Shown piece after piece: positions 23,158 through 31,125 of a stretch of DNA of 64,000 nt (within the stretch, counting starts at the first letter, position 1; the number at the start of each line of letters is the position of its first letter). This DNA is from Neisseria sp. KEM232 (GTDB taxonomy: Bacteria > Pseudomonadota > Gammaproteobacteria > Burkholderiales > Neisseriaceae), in NCBI RefSeq assembly GCF_002237445.1, contig NZ_CP022527.1, positions 1,178,001 through 1,242,000 on the forward strand, read 5' to 3'. A program made the position numbers and the translations under genes. Below the pieces are notes generated by a model. The model did not search any database and was not told the DNA's origin. It saw only the letters and a list, made by a program, of their open reading frames with translations.

Positions 23158-23640
23158 TCAGGCTTGTGAGGCCGTCTGAAAACGTGTTTTGCGGGTGAGC
23201 AACCACACCCACAGGGCTTTGCCCAGCTCGGCCGCCAGCAGCAGGGCGATAAGGGCGCGGGTTTGCCACCCTTCGGGCAGTAGCGCGGCGAGGCTTTGCG
23301 CGGCGGCGGTTTCCCAAACGGGCAGGCTGGGCGAAAAATCCAAAAGGCGCAGCGGCAGTTGCAGCAGCACAACCCAACGAACCCAGCGTCTGCCGCGTGC
23401 CAAACCGTATGCGGAAAGCGGCAGCAGGCAGTAAAGCAGCAGCGACGACAGCGGCGCGGCGAGAAACAGCAGGCTCAGCGCGGCATCGTCAAAGGAAAAT
23501 CCCGCCGCCGCGTCCGCCACGCGCTCCGCCAAAAAGGTGTAAAGAAACGCGCCCGCGTCGGCGTATTGCCAAAGCGCGTAACAGAGCGCAGCCGCATCAA
23601 GGATGGCAAGGGCGGCGAGGCAGAGGCGGTTTTTCGTCAT
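23158..23640 (-). CDS. Unknown four-helix membrane protein inserted in the mla operon
   Basis: A 160-residue hydrophobic protein with probable transmembrane helices at about 7-28, 54-78, 82-102 and 128-150. No family was recognised; nothing catalytic is visible. The C-terminus (TRFQTASQA) is encoded by a DUS. It lies between mlaF and mlaE, in the same orientation, 37 bases before mlaE and 85 bases after mlaF, the latter gap containing a dRS3 copy. Position suggests co-transcription with, and perhaps a role in, lipid transport, but it may be a passive insertion. Confidence 0.65.
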   Translation of the reverse strand: MTKNRLCLAALAILDAAALCYALWQYADAGAFLYTFLAERVADAAAGFSFDDAALSLLFLAAPLSSLLLYCLLPLSAYGLARGRRWVRWVVLLQLPLRLLDFSPSLPVWETAAAQSLAALLPEGWQTRALIALLLAAELGKALWVWLLTRKTRFQTASQA

Positions 23641-23691
23641 GCGGCTTGTTCCGTGCGGCGGCTTTCAGACGGCCTTTCAGTCGCTTAGGCC

Positions 23692-23711
23692 GTTCCCGCC
23701 TACGCGGGAAT
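23692..23711. repeat. dRS3 repeat, one mismatch
   Basis: GTTCCC-GCCTACGC-GGGAAT, next to a DUS in the gap between mlaF and the inserted membrane-protein gene. It may mark the edge of the insertion. Confidence 0.75.
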
Positions 23712-23725
23712 GACGTTACTGAAAA

Positions 23726-24523
23726 CTAGCCGAGCAAATCGTCTTTCAGCGTCGTTGGCGCGGGGTAGCGGAAGGCGACGGGGCCGTCGGCTTCGCCGCC
23801 GATAAATTGGCGCACCCACGGCGAATCAAGTTCGCGCATTTCTTGCGGCGTGCCGGAGAACATGATTTCGCCGTGCGCGAGAAAAATTACCTGGTCGACG
23901 ATTTGCAGCGATTTTTCAATGTCGTGCGTCACCATCACGCTGGTGGAGCGCAGGGCTTTGTTGACGCGGCTGATGAGGTGGGCGATCACGCCGAGCGAAA
24001 TCGGGTCGAGGCCGGTAAACGGTTCGTCGTAAAGCATGATTTCGGGGTCGAGGGCGATGGTGCGGGCGAGGGCGACGCGGCGCGCCATGCCGCCGGAAAG
24101 CTCGGAGGGCATCAGGTTTTCTACGCCGCGCAGGCCGACGGCGTTGAGTTTCAGCAATACCAAATCGCGGATAACGGCTTCGGGCAGGCGGGTGAGTTCG
24201 CGCATCGGGAAGGCGATGTTGTCGAACACGGAAAGGTCGGTAAACAGCGCGCCGTGTTGGAACAATACGCCCATGCGGCGGCGGTGTTCGTAGAGTTCGG
24301 CATCGGAAAAGGCGGCCAGATCGCGGCCTTCGATGAGCACTTGGCCGGACTGCGGGCGGATTTGGCCGGTAATCAGGCGCATGAGGGTGGTTTTGCCGCT
24401 GCCCGAGCCGCCCATCACCGCCGCAAACGCGCCACGCGCCACGGCAAAGCTGACGTCGCGCAGGATGACGCGGCTGCCGTAGGCGAAGACGACGTTTTTC
24501 ATTTCGATAAAGGGCTGGGACAT
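23726..24523 (-). CDS. mlaF: MlaF ATP-binding subunit
   Basis: Cytoplasmic ABC ATPase of the Mla phospholipid transporter, 265 residues. Walker A GGSGSGKTT (about residues 38-46), signature LSGGMARRVALAR (about 141-153), Walker B IMLYDEPFTGLD (about 160-171) and the switch histidine in VMVTHD (about 197-202) are complete. The C-terminal region contains the extension that engages MlaB. It is the first gene of the operon on the minus strand; the 457-base gap upstream holds the 162-bp inverted-repeat element. Confidence 0.95.
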   Translation of the reverse strand: MSQPFIEMKNVVFAYGSRVILRDVSFAVARGAFAAVMGGSGSGKTTLMRLITGQIRPQSGQVLIEGRDLAAFSDAELYEHRRRMGVLFQHGALFTDLSVFDNIAFPMRELTRLPEAVIRDLVLLKLNAVGLRGVENLMPSELSGGMARRVALARTIALDPEIMLYDEPFTGLDPISLGVIAHLISRVNKALRSTSVMVTHDIEKSLQIVDQVIFLAHGEIMFSGTPQEMRELDSPWVRQFIGGEADGPVAFRYPAPTTLKDDLLG

Positions 24524-24662
24524 GAGGCGGCTCGGTGCGGAAATTGCGGCATTCTAAATATTGGTTGCGAAAGGGGCAAATGTCCGCCGCAGGCCGCCTT
24601 TTCAGACGGCCTGCGGCGCGGCAGGACGGCATTATACGGCATAAACATACACTGACGGCATA

Positions 24663-24824
24663 GGGGCTGTTGACACTCGGCCTTGCCGGCGGTGTTTTTG
24701 GTAAAAATCCGCGCCTGCCGCGTCAAAAATGCTCGCAAGGTGTCCAACCTTGCTGCGCTTTTTTCCTTGCATCCGCAGATTTTTCCTCAAAAAACCGCTT
24801 CGCAAGCTGATTGTCAACAACCCC
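24663..24824. mobile_element. 162-bp MITE-like inverted-repeat element, not Correia
   Basis: GGGGCTGTTGACA at the left end and TGTCAACAACCCC at the right end are inverted copies with 12 of 13 matches. The interior contains AAGGTGTCCAACCTT (a small palindrome) and AT-rich stretches, with no convincing gene. A 44-bp deleted relative lies at 10901-10944. It occupies the 457-base gap between mlaF and the methionine sulfoxide reductase gene, which otherwise holds only DUS. No target duplication was identified. Confidence 0.55.
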
Positions 24825-24980
24825 AGGTGCGGGTGTTTTGGCGCTGCCGCGTCAGCGTTTTCAGACGGCCTTTCTGCCTGCGGCCGTGACGTGCCGCCGT
24901 TTGCCGCGTATCATCCGCCGCTTTGTCCGACAGCCCGAGGGCAGAGAGCCTTTCGGGCGTATCAGAGAGGAGACGACGAT

Positions 24981-25478
24981 ATGCACCATTTTTCCGCGCA
25001 GGCCGAAAGCAAGGCCGGACGCTACGACGAACTTCTGCCGCAGCTGGCCGCGCTGCTGGCGGACGAGAGCGACCAAACCTCCAATCTCGCCAACACGGCG
25101 GCGGTGTTGAAAGAGGCTTTCGGCTGGCTGTGGGTCGGCTTTTATCTGGTTCGTGGCCGCGAGCTGGTGCTCGGCCCGTTCCAAGGGCCTTTGGCCTGCA
25201 CGCGCATTCCCTACGGACGCGGCGTGTGCGGGCAGGCGTGGCAGAAAAACGAAGTGATGCTGGTGCCCGATGTGGACGCGCACCCCGACCACATCGCCTG
25301 TTCTTCGCGCTCGAAATCGGAAATCGTCGTGCCGCTGGCGGATGAGGCGGGCAGGGTGTGGGGCGTGCTGGACGCCGATGCGGAAACCTTGGCCGCTTTC
25401 GACGAAACCGACGCCGACGGTTTGACGCGGGTGGCGGCGCTGCTCTCGCGCGGCGCGGGGGCGCGGGAGGCCGTCTGA
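24981..25478 (+). CDS. msrC: Free methionine-(R)-sulfoxide reductase (GAF-domain fRMsr)
   Basis: Cytoplasmic GAF-fold enzyme reducing free methionine-R-sulfoxide with thioredoxin. The 165 residues carry three cysteines, C73, C83 and C107, with the same 10- and 24-residue spacing as the E. coli catalytic set (84, 94, 118). The active-site stretches are ACTRIPYGRGVCGQAW and HIACSSRSKSEIVVP. The ATG at 24981 follows AGAGGAGACG, a strong ribosome site; in-frame upstream sequence runs through the repeat element and is not part of the gene. The stop codon is within a DUS (R-E-A-V-stop). Confidence 0.93.
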   Translation: MHHFSAQAESKAGRYDELLPQLAALLADESDQTSNLANTAAVLKEAFGWLWVGFYLVRGRELVLGPFQGPLACTRIPYGRGVCGQAWQKNEVMLVPDVDAHPDHIACSSRSKSEIVVPLADEAGRVWGVLDADAETLAAFDETDADGLTRVAALLSRGAGAREAV

Positions 25479-25544
25479 AAAACGGGCAAACCCGAATCCG
25501 ACGGTGCGCTTTGCTCCAATCTTTCCGCCTGAAAGCTGGTATAC

Positions 25545-25592
25545 AAAAGGCCGTCTGAAAACCATTATTCAAGGTTTTCAGACGGCCTTTTT
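25545..25592. terminator. Inverted DUS pair between convergent msrC and DUF442 gene
   Basis: AAAAGGCCGTCTGAAAACC and its complement around an ATTATTCAA loop, ending in TTTTT. Confidence 0.82.
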
Positions 25593-25607
25593 GTTGCGGC
25601 GGCGGTT

Positions 25608-26048
25608 TTACAGGCCGTTTTGCGCCGCGCGGCTCAGGCGTTCGGCAAAGGCGGACAAATCGACGCCCGCAGCGGCGGCGGCGCGGACGGCATCGTCGAC
25701 GCTGGTGCCGTTTTGCACGGCGTGGTATGCCCACAGCAGCGAGCTGCGCGTGCCGGTGCGGCAGTAGGCGAGGACGGGGGCTTCCGACGAAGTGAGCAGG
25801 ACTTGGAAGTTGTTGACGTCGGCAGCGGAGATGGCGGGCGCGGCGTTGATCGGTTGGTGCACGGTTTCGCCTATGCCCGCGTCGATGAGCCAGCGCTGCA
25901 CTTGTGCGTAGGAGGGTTGGCCGTCTTCTTCGCCGTCGGGGCGGTTGCAGATGACGCTTTGGATGCCGAGCCGCGCGGCTTCCTGTGCGTCGGCTTCGGT
26001 GAGCTGCGGGGCGATGTAGAGCGTGTCGGTGAGTCGGCGGATGGGCAT
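25608..26048 (-). CDS. DUF442/TIGR01244-family phosphatase- or sulfur-transferase-like protein
   Basis: A 146-residue single-domain protein with a protein-tyrosine-phosphatase-like fold. The CX5R loop is C96-RTGTR-S, so C96 and R102 form the presumed active site. It belongs to the family also fused to metallo-beta-lactamase-fold sulfur dioxygenases (Blh), implicated in sulfide or persulfide handling. The segment VICNRPDGEEDGQPSY near 32-47 is the family's hallmark. No sulfur genes are adjacent. Substrate cannot be inferred. Confidence 0.8.
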   Translation of the reverse strand: MPIRRLTDTLYIAPQLTEADAQEAARLGIQSVICNRPDGEEDGQPSYAQVQRWLIDAGIGETVHQPINAAPAISAADVNNFQVLLTSSEAPVLAYCRTGTRSSLLWAYHAVQNGTSVDDAVRAAAAAGVDLSAFAERLSRAAQNGL

Positions 26049-26083
26049 GGGGTTTCCTTTCTCGGTTTCGTTTTGGGGGATGA

Positions 26084-26152
26084 GAGGCCGTCTGAAAGCA
26101 AGGGTTTAACGAAGTTGAAACGGGAAACGGGGGCTTTCAGACGGCCTTTTCG
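26084..26152. terminator. Inverted DUS pair between hemH and DUF442 gene
   Basis: GAGGCCGTCTGAAAGC and GCTTTCAGACGGCCTTTT flank a loop of about 37 bases, downstream of hemH on the minus strand. Confidence 0.5.
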
Positions 26153-26155
26153 GTT

Positions 26156-27166
26156 TTACAGCCAGCCTGCGGCTTCGCGGCGGACGATGGCGGCGAGGGC
26201 GTCTATCCAGTCGGGGTTGTCGTTGAGGCAGGGAATGTAGCGGAATTGGCGGCCGCCTGCTTCGTGGAAGGTTTCGCGGCCTTCGACGGCGATTTCTTCC
26301 ATGGTTTCGATGCAGTCGCTGACGAAGGCGGGGCAGATGACATCGAGCGATTCGACGCCTTGTTTGGGCAGACTGCGGAACATGTCTTCGGTGGCCGGTT
26401 CGAGCCATTTGCCGCCGCCGAAGCGGCTTTGGAAGGAGGCGGTGTATTCGTTGTCGGAGAGGCCGAGGGCGGCGGCGAGCAGGCGGGCGGTTTCGCGGCA
26501 TTCGTCGGGATAGGGGTCGCCCGCGTCGGCGTGCGCCTGCGGGATGCTGTGGAAACTCATCAGCAGGTGTTTGCCTTTGCCGTGTTCCTGCCAGTAGGCG
26601 GAGACTTGGCGGCGCAGGGCTTCGATGTAGCCGGGGTCGTTGTAAAAGCTGCGCAGGGTGCGCAGGGAGGGTTGGCTGCGGGTGCGCAGCATGGCGCGGG
26701 AGACGGCGTCGAGGGCGGCGCCGCTGCTGGATGCGGCGTATTGCGGGAAGAGGGGGAGGGCGAGGATTTTGTCGACGCCTTGGGCTTTGAGTTCGGCAAC
26801 GGTGTAGGCGGTGTCGGGCAGGCCGTAGGTCATGGCGCAGCGGACGACGGCTTCGGGCAGGCGTTCGGCCAGTGCTTTGGTTTGGCGTTGGCTGTAAACC
26901 ATCAGCGGCGAGCCTTCTTTGAACCAGATTTTTTTGTAGTGGGCGGCGCTTTTTTTGGCACGGAAGGGGAGGATGAGGCCGCGCAGGATGGGTTGCCAGA
27001 GGAGCGGCGGCAGTTCGATGACGCGGGTGTCGGAGAGGAATTGGCGCAGGTAGGGGCGCACGGCTTCGGCGGTGGGGGCGGCGGGGGTGCCGAGGTTGAT
27101 GAGGAGGATGCCGGTTTTGCCGGTGTGCGGTTTGGCGGGGGCGGGTTCTGCCTGGTAGCGTTTCAT
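26156..27166 (-). CDS. hemH: Ferrochelatase
   Basis: Final enzyme of haem synthesis, inserting ferrous iron into protoporphyrin IX. The 336 residues span the complete family: GILLINLGTPAAPTAEAVRPYL (about 19-40), the catalytic histidine in LLMSFHSIPQAHAD (about 201-214), and the metal-site glutamate region VISDC-like FVSDCIETMEEIAVEGRETF (near 286-305). Its start overlaps the stop of a small lipoprotein gene by four bases, indicating coupling. The upstream partner is of unknown function. Confidence 0.96.
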   Translation of the reverse strand: MKRYQAEPAPAKPHTGKTGILLINLGTPAAPTAEAVRPYLRQFLSDTRVIELPPLLWQPILRGLILPFRAKKSAAHYKKIWFKEGSPLMVYSQRQTKALAERLPEAVVRCAMTYGLPDTAYTVAELKAQGVDKILALPLFPQYAASSSGAALDAVSRAMLRTRSQPSLRTLRSFYNDPGYIEALRRQVSAYWQEHGKGKHLLMSFHSIPQAHADAGDPYPDECRETARLLAAALGLSDNEYTASFQSRFGGGKWLEPATEDMFRSLPKQGVESLDVICPAFVSDCIETMEEIAVEGRETFHEAGGRQFRYIPCLNDNPDWIDALAAIVRREAAGWL

Positions 27167-27420
27167 GGGTTTCCTTCGGGCGGTGTGCTGACGGGGTTTT
27201 CAGACGGCCTTTTCGGCGCGGCTTCGGAGGCGACGGCGCTCATGTCGGGCGCGGAGGCGTCGTTTTCGGGCGCGTCGGCGGGGGCTGTGTAGTCTTTGGT
27301 TTGTTCTTTGAACGGGGTGGCGGCTTCCTGCGCGCGCAGTTCGGCGGGTGGCGGTTCGTTGTCGGGCGCTCTGCCGCAGGCGGCAAGCAGGATGAGGAGG
27401 AGGGCGGCGGTTTTGTTCAT
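27163..27420 (-). CDS. Small lipoprotein, Pro/Ala-rich, upstream of hemH
   Basis: An 85-residue putative lipoprotein. The signal peptide MNKTAALLLILLAAC has a lipobox with C15 as the acylated residue. The mature part is low-complexity and acidic with many Pro, Ala and Glu and no recognisable domain. A DUS encodes KRPSENP near residue 70. It overlaps hemH by four bases, so it is translated in the same operon. Function unknown. Confidence 0.65.
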   Translation of the reverse strand: MNKTAALLLILLAACGRAPDNEPPPAELRAQEAATPFKEQTKDYTAPADAPENDASAPDMSAVASEAAPKRPSENPVSTPPEGNP

Positions 27421-27507
27421 GGCGGGCGGAGGCGGTTTTCGGTTTTTACTTCGTTGCAGTTTCGCTTTCAGACGGCCTTTTCGGGTGCGGCGGCTTGGCG
27501 CGTCTGT

Positions 27508-27912
27508 TTATTGTTGCGCGGCGGTTTGCAGCAGCCATTGTTTGGTTTGCGCGATTTTTTCTTTGGCTTCGGGCGTGCAGCCTTGGGCGGTGAACAGTTT
27601 TTCGGGGGTGGCGCGGCCTTTGGCGTAGGCGGCTGCGGCGGTTTCGGCGATTTTCTGCCGGTCGAGGTTCAGGGCGGCGGCGTCGGCGCTGCTTTTGAGG
27701 CCGCGCAGCAGGGCGGTGTGCAGCTTGCCGCCGGGGGCGAAGAAGGGGTCGTCTTTTTTCGACAGGCCGCATTGTTCGGCTTCTTTGTGCAGGGTGCCGG
27801 TCAGTTGGGCGAGGTCGGTGAAGTTGACGAAGCGGGCGCGGGCGGCGGGATCGGGCGCGGCGGCGGCTGTGGTAGCGAAGAGGAGGGCGGCAAGCGCGGC
27901 GGGGATTTTCAT
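27508..27912 (-). CDS. Secreted protein of unknown function
   Basis: A 134-residue protein with a signal peptide (1-19, ending TAAAA). The mature part is helical and contains two cysteines, in EQCGLSKKDDPFF (near 48) and AQGCTPEAKEKIAQTK (near 111), which could form a disulfide. No family was recognised. It lies 12 bases after an unknown membrane-protein gene and 87 bases before the hemH-linked lipoprotein, all on the minus strand, suggesting one transcript of envelope genes ending in hemH. Confidence 0.6.
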   Translation of the reverse strand: MKIPAALAALLFATTAAAAPDPAARARFVNFTDLAQLTGTLHKEAEQCGLSKKDDPFFAPGGKLHTALLRGLKSSADAAALNLDRQKIAETAAAAYAKGRATPEKLFTAQGCTPEAKEKIAQTKQWLLQTAAQQ

Positions 27913-27924
27913 GCGGGTTTCCTT

Positions 27925-28422
27925 TCAGTCGGTAACGGGTTCGCCGTTGTCGTGCAGCCAGCGGCGGTTGTCGAAATCGTATTGGTAATACTCGAAGGGC
28001 AGCAGCGGGTCTTTGTAGAGGAGGCTGTGTTTTTTGGTGTCTTGCCAATAGTTGTAACGGACTTCGAAGCTGTTTTTGACGTAGATGCCGGCATCGTCGA
28101 GGGTGTTGGGCAGGCGGCCGTTGGCGGCGCGGTAGCGTTCGACGGCTTGGGCGATGGCGGTCATGTCGCTGCGGGCGGCGCGGACGTATTGCACGTTGGC
28201 GGCGACGGCGAATGCGGCGGCAACCGACCAGACGAAGATGCGGAAGTTTTCCAGCCGTTTGGCCTGCGGGCTTTTGCGCGCCTTCCACCATGCGGCGGCA
28301 CGGACGATCAGCAGCGGCGGCAGGAAGGCAAAGAGCATGAAGCCGGACATTTTCTGCGTGAAGAAAACGGCGGCTAGGGCGGCGCAGGCGAGCGTTCCGA
28401 GGTGGGGAAGGTATTTTTTCAC
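27925..28422 (-). CDS. Unknown membrane protein with a pseudopilin-like C-terminal half
   Basis: A 165-residue protein when started at the GTG at 28422 (VKKYLPHLGTL). A TTG at 28470 lies inside a DUS and is less likely. Hydrophobic helices occupy about 5-20, 27-43 and 64-82. The third helix runs into RSDMTAIAQAVERYRAANGRLPNTLDDAG, which resembles the helix-to-globular junction of type II secretion pseudopilins. There is no prepilin peptidase motif. Aromatic-rich C-terminus with LLPFEYYQYDFDNRRW. Function unknown; start uncertain. Confidence 0.5.
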   Translation of the reverse strand: MKKYLPHLGTLACAALAAVFFTQKMSGFMLFAFLPPLLIVRAAAWWKARKSPQAKRLENFRIFVWSVAAAFAVAANVQYVRAARSDMTAIAQAVERYRAANGRLPNTLDDAGIYVKNSFEVRYNYWQDTKKHSLLYKDPLLPFEYYQYDFDNRRWLHDNGEPVTD

Positions 28423-28499
28423 GGCGGTTTTGTTACGGTTCGTTTTCGCTTTGTTTTCAGACGGCCTCAAAGCGGCAGCAGGCCGTCTGAAAACAGGCC

Positions 28500-28539
28500 G
28501 TTCCCGCCTATACCCCTTCGGGGCATAAACGCGGGAATG
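28500..28539. repeat. dRS3-like repeat with an expanded centre
   Basis: GTTCCCGC and GCGGGAAT flank a 24-base centre containing CCCC-TTC-GGGG, so the usual eight-base spacer is replaced by a second hairpin. It lies between ftsK and the unknown membrane-protein gene. Confidence 0.55.
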
Positions 28540-28557
28540 ACGTTTCTGAAAACGGGT

Positions 28558-30951
28558 TTACAAGTCGTCTTTCCTTGCCAGCACTTTGCGCGCACCGCCG
28601 ACGTCGGCGGCGGAAACGACGCCCGCTTCTTCCAGCGCGTCCATCATGTTGGCGGCGCGGTTGTAGCCGATTTTCAGATGGCGTTGCAGCGATGAGATGG
28701 AGGTTTTGCGCGTTTCGATAACGAAGGACACGGCGCGGTCAAACAAATCGTCCGCGCCCGCGTTGGGGTTGACGGCGTTGACGGTTTCCATTGCCGCTTC
28801 GCCCGACAGAAGGCCGTCGACATAGTTGGCGGGCGCCTGGCGTTTGATGTGCGACACGACTTCGTGCACTTCGTGGTCGGACACAAACGCGCCCTGTAAT
28901 CGGGTCGGCTCGGCGTTTCCCGGCTGCAAAAACAAAAGGTCGCCGTATTTGAGCAGGTCTTCCGCGCCCATTTGGTCGAGAATGGTGCGGCTGTCGATTT
29001 TGCTCTGCACAGTAAAGGCCATGCGGGTGGGGATATTGGCTTTAATCAGGCCGGTAATCACGTCGACGCTCGGGCGTTGGGTGGCGATGATGAGGTGGAT
29101 GCCGGCGGCGCGGGCTTTCTGCGCCAAACGGGCAATCTGCTGCTCGACGGCTTTGCGTTCGGTCATCATCAGGTCGGCCAATTCGTCAATCACGACGACA
29201 ATCAGCGGCAGTTTTTCCAGCGGCTCGGGATCGTCGGGGTTGAGGCTGAACGGATTGGGGATTTTTTTCTCCGCCGCGGCGGCTTCCTCGATTTTGGCGT
29301 TGTAGCCGTCAAGGTTGCGCACGCCCAAGTGCGAGAGCAGGCGGTAGCGTTTTTCCATTTCGGCCACGCACCAGTTCAGCGCCTGCCCCGCTTCGCGCAT
29401 GTCGGTAACCACGGGGCACAGCAGGTGCGGGATGCCGTCGTAAACCGAAAGTTCGAGCATTTTCGGGTCGATCATGATGAAGCGCACCTCGTCGGGCTTG
29501 GCCTTGTAGAGCATGGACATAATCATGCCGTTCACGCCCACCGATTTGCCCGAACCGGTCATGCCTGCCACAAGAAGGTGCGGCATTTTCGCCAAATCGC
29601 CCACCACAGGCAAGCCCGCAATATCCTTGCCCAGCGCCACGGTGAGTTTGGATTTGGCGTCGGCAAACACCGGCGCGGACAGGATTTCGCGCAGGGTCAC
29701 TTCCTGACGGTGCTCGTTCGGCAGCTCGATGCCCATCGTATTTTTGCCGGCGATGGTTTCGACGATGCGCACCGCCTGCAAAGACATCGAACGCGCCAAA
29801 TCTTTGGCCAGGTTGACAATCTGGCTGCCCTTCACGCCCTGCGCCGGTTCGATTTCGTAGCGCGTGATCACCGGCCCCGATGTGGCCGACACCACTTGCA
29901 CGTCGATGCCGAACTCCGCCAGCTTGCTCTCGATGCGCTCGGCGGTCTGCTGCAAACGGTCGGGATCGATGGGGCGGACTTCGCCTTTGGGCGCGGAGAG
30001 CAGGCCGAGCGCGGGTTTGACGTATTCGCCGTTAGTGGGCGGTTCGGCCGGTTCGCCCTTATTGTCGAACAAGGCCGTCTGAACGGGCGCGGGCGGCGTC
30101 ACTTCCAGCGGCGCGGATTTGCGGTTGCTGCTGGCGGCGGACAGGAGCGCCAGCGGCTCGGCGGTGATGTTTTCCGCCTCTTTTACCATGCGGCGCGTGG
30201 TTTTCGCGTCGGGCAGGTCTTTGACATAGGGCGAATTGCGGCGCGCGATTTTTTCCCACAGCCATTCCATGCGCCCGCCTATGCCTTCGAGCATATCGAG
30301 CCAGGACACCTGCGCGACAAAAGAAAACGCCAGCAGCACCAGCACCAGCGTCAGCAGGAAACTGCCGCCGCTGCCCAAGAGGCGGGCGGCGAAACCGCCG
30401 AGCACAAAGCCCGCCAGCCCGCCCGCACCGACGGGCAGCGAATCGCCCAGCGCCTGCTGCCACAGCGCGTATTCCAAAACGGGGCTGAACAGCAGCAGCA
30501 CCGCCAGCCCCGCCGCCGCCAGCTTCACGCTGTACGGTTTGGCGTCGGGCAGACGCATCGGGCGGAAGTTTTTCCACAGCGCCACCAAAGCGGCCGCAAT
30601 CAGCCACCAGGCCGACAGGCCGAACAGGTAATAGAACACGTCGGCGAAATACGCGCCGAACAGGCCGCCCAGATTGTGCACGCCGTCTGAAACCACGCTG
30701 CGCGACCACGCGGGATCGTTCATGGCAAAGCTGCCCAGCGCTACGGCGGCATACACCGTGACCGTCAGGGCGGCAAGCCACAGCGTGTCGTGAATCAGAT
30801 TGGCCAGATGCTCGGCGCGGCGGCGGATGCTTTGGTTGGACGCCGTGCCTGCTTTGGCGGCGGCTCTGCCGTCGGCCTTCCTGACTGAGGAACGGCGCTG
30901 CGTGCCGGTGGTTTTGCGTGGATTTTTGGATTTGTCGGGTTTGCTGCTCAT
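28558..30951 (-). CDS. ftsK: DNA translocase FtsK
   Basis: Septum-anchored ATPase pumping chromosomal DNA toward dif and activating XerCD. The 797 residues contain a basic N-terminus, four membrane helices between about 45 and 205, a short linker, the RecA-like motor (Walker A GMTGSGKSVG near 455; Walker B LPLIVVVIDELADLM near 570) and the C-terminal winged-helix gamma domain (last about 65 residues, DLFDRAVSFVIETRKTSISS) that reads KOPS. The linker is shorter than in E. coli. The ATG at 30951 gives MSSKPDKSKN; upstream in-frame codons are unlikely. Confidence 0.95.
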   Translation of the reverse strand: MSSKPDKSKNPRKTTGTQRRSSVRKADGRAAAKAGTASNQSIRRRAEHLANLIHDTLWLAALTVTVYAAVALGSFAMNDPAWSRSVVSDGVHNLGGLFGAYFADVFYYLFGLSAWWLIAAALVALWKNFRPMRLPDAKPYSVKLAAAGLAVLLLFSPVLEYALWQQALGDSLPVGAGGLAGFVLGGFAARLLGSGGSFLLTLVLVLLAFSFVAQVSWLDMLEGIGGRMEWLWEKIARRNSPYVKDLPDAKTTRRMVKEAENITAEPLALLSAASSNRKSAPLEVTPPAPVQTALFDNKGEPAEPPTNGEYVKPALGLLSAPKGEVRPIDPDRLQQTAERIESKLAEFGIDVQVVSATSGPVITRYEIEPAQGVKGSQIVNLAKDLARSMSLQAVRIVETIAGKNTMGIELPNEHRQEVTLREILSAPVFADAKSKLTVALGKDIAGLPVVGDLAKMPHLLVAGMTGSGKSVGVNGMIMSMLYKAKPDEVRFIMIDPKMLELSVYDGIPHLLCPVVTDMREAGQALNWCVAEMEKRYRLLSHLGVRNLDGYNAKIEEAAAAEKKIPNPFSLNPDDPEPLEKLPLIVVVIDELADLMMTERKAVEQQIARLAQKARAAGIHLIIATQRPSVDVITGLIKANIPTRMAFTVQSKIDSRTILDQMGAEDLLKYGDLLFLQPGNAEPTRLQGAFVSDHEVHEVVSHIKRQAPANYVDGLLSGEAAMETVNAVNPNAGADDLFDRAVSFVIETRKTSISSLQRHLKIGYNRAANMMDALEEAGVVSAADVGGARKVLARKDDL

Positions 30952-31043
30952 AGGGGCGGGGGATGAAGGAATGAGGCCGTCTGAAAAGTGCAGGCGGCAT
31001 AAAAACGCGGAATTATAGAGCATTTTCGCCGCGGGCGCGGTTG

Positions 31044-31119
31044 AGGCCGTCTGAAAGCGCAGCTTCGGCGCAGCCAAAACCGTTTGGGCCGCGCCACAGC
31101 CGCGCTTTCAGACGGCCTC
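31044..31119. terminator. Inverted DUS pair between anmK and ftsK
   Basis: GAGGCCGTCTGAAAGCGC and its complement flank about 40 GC-rich bases. It lies directly after the anmK stop on the minus strand. Confidence 0.55.
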
Positions 31120-31125
31120 AAATGT

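Noticed and set aside
24729..24980. N-terminal extension of the methionine sulfoxide reductase through the repeat element
   Set aside because: The extension is encoded by the inverted-repeat element and DUS, while the ATG at 24981 has an excellent ribosome site and the family's usual start.
28422..28470. TTG start for the unknown membrane protein within a DUS
   Set aside because: The extra residues begin with the DUS-encoded RPSEN and have no ribosome site; the GTG at 28422 is more plausible, although still weak.
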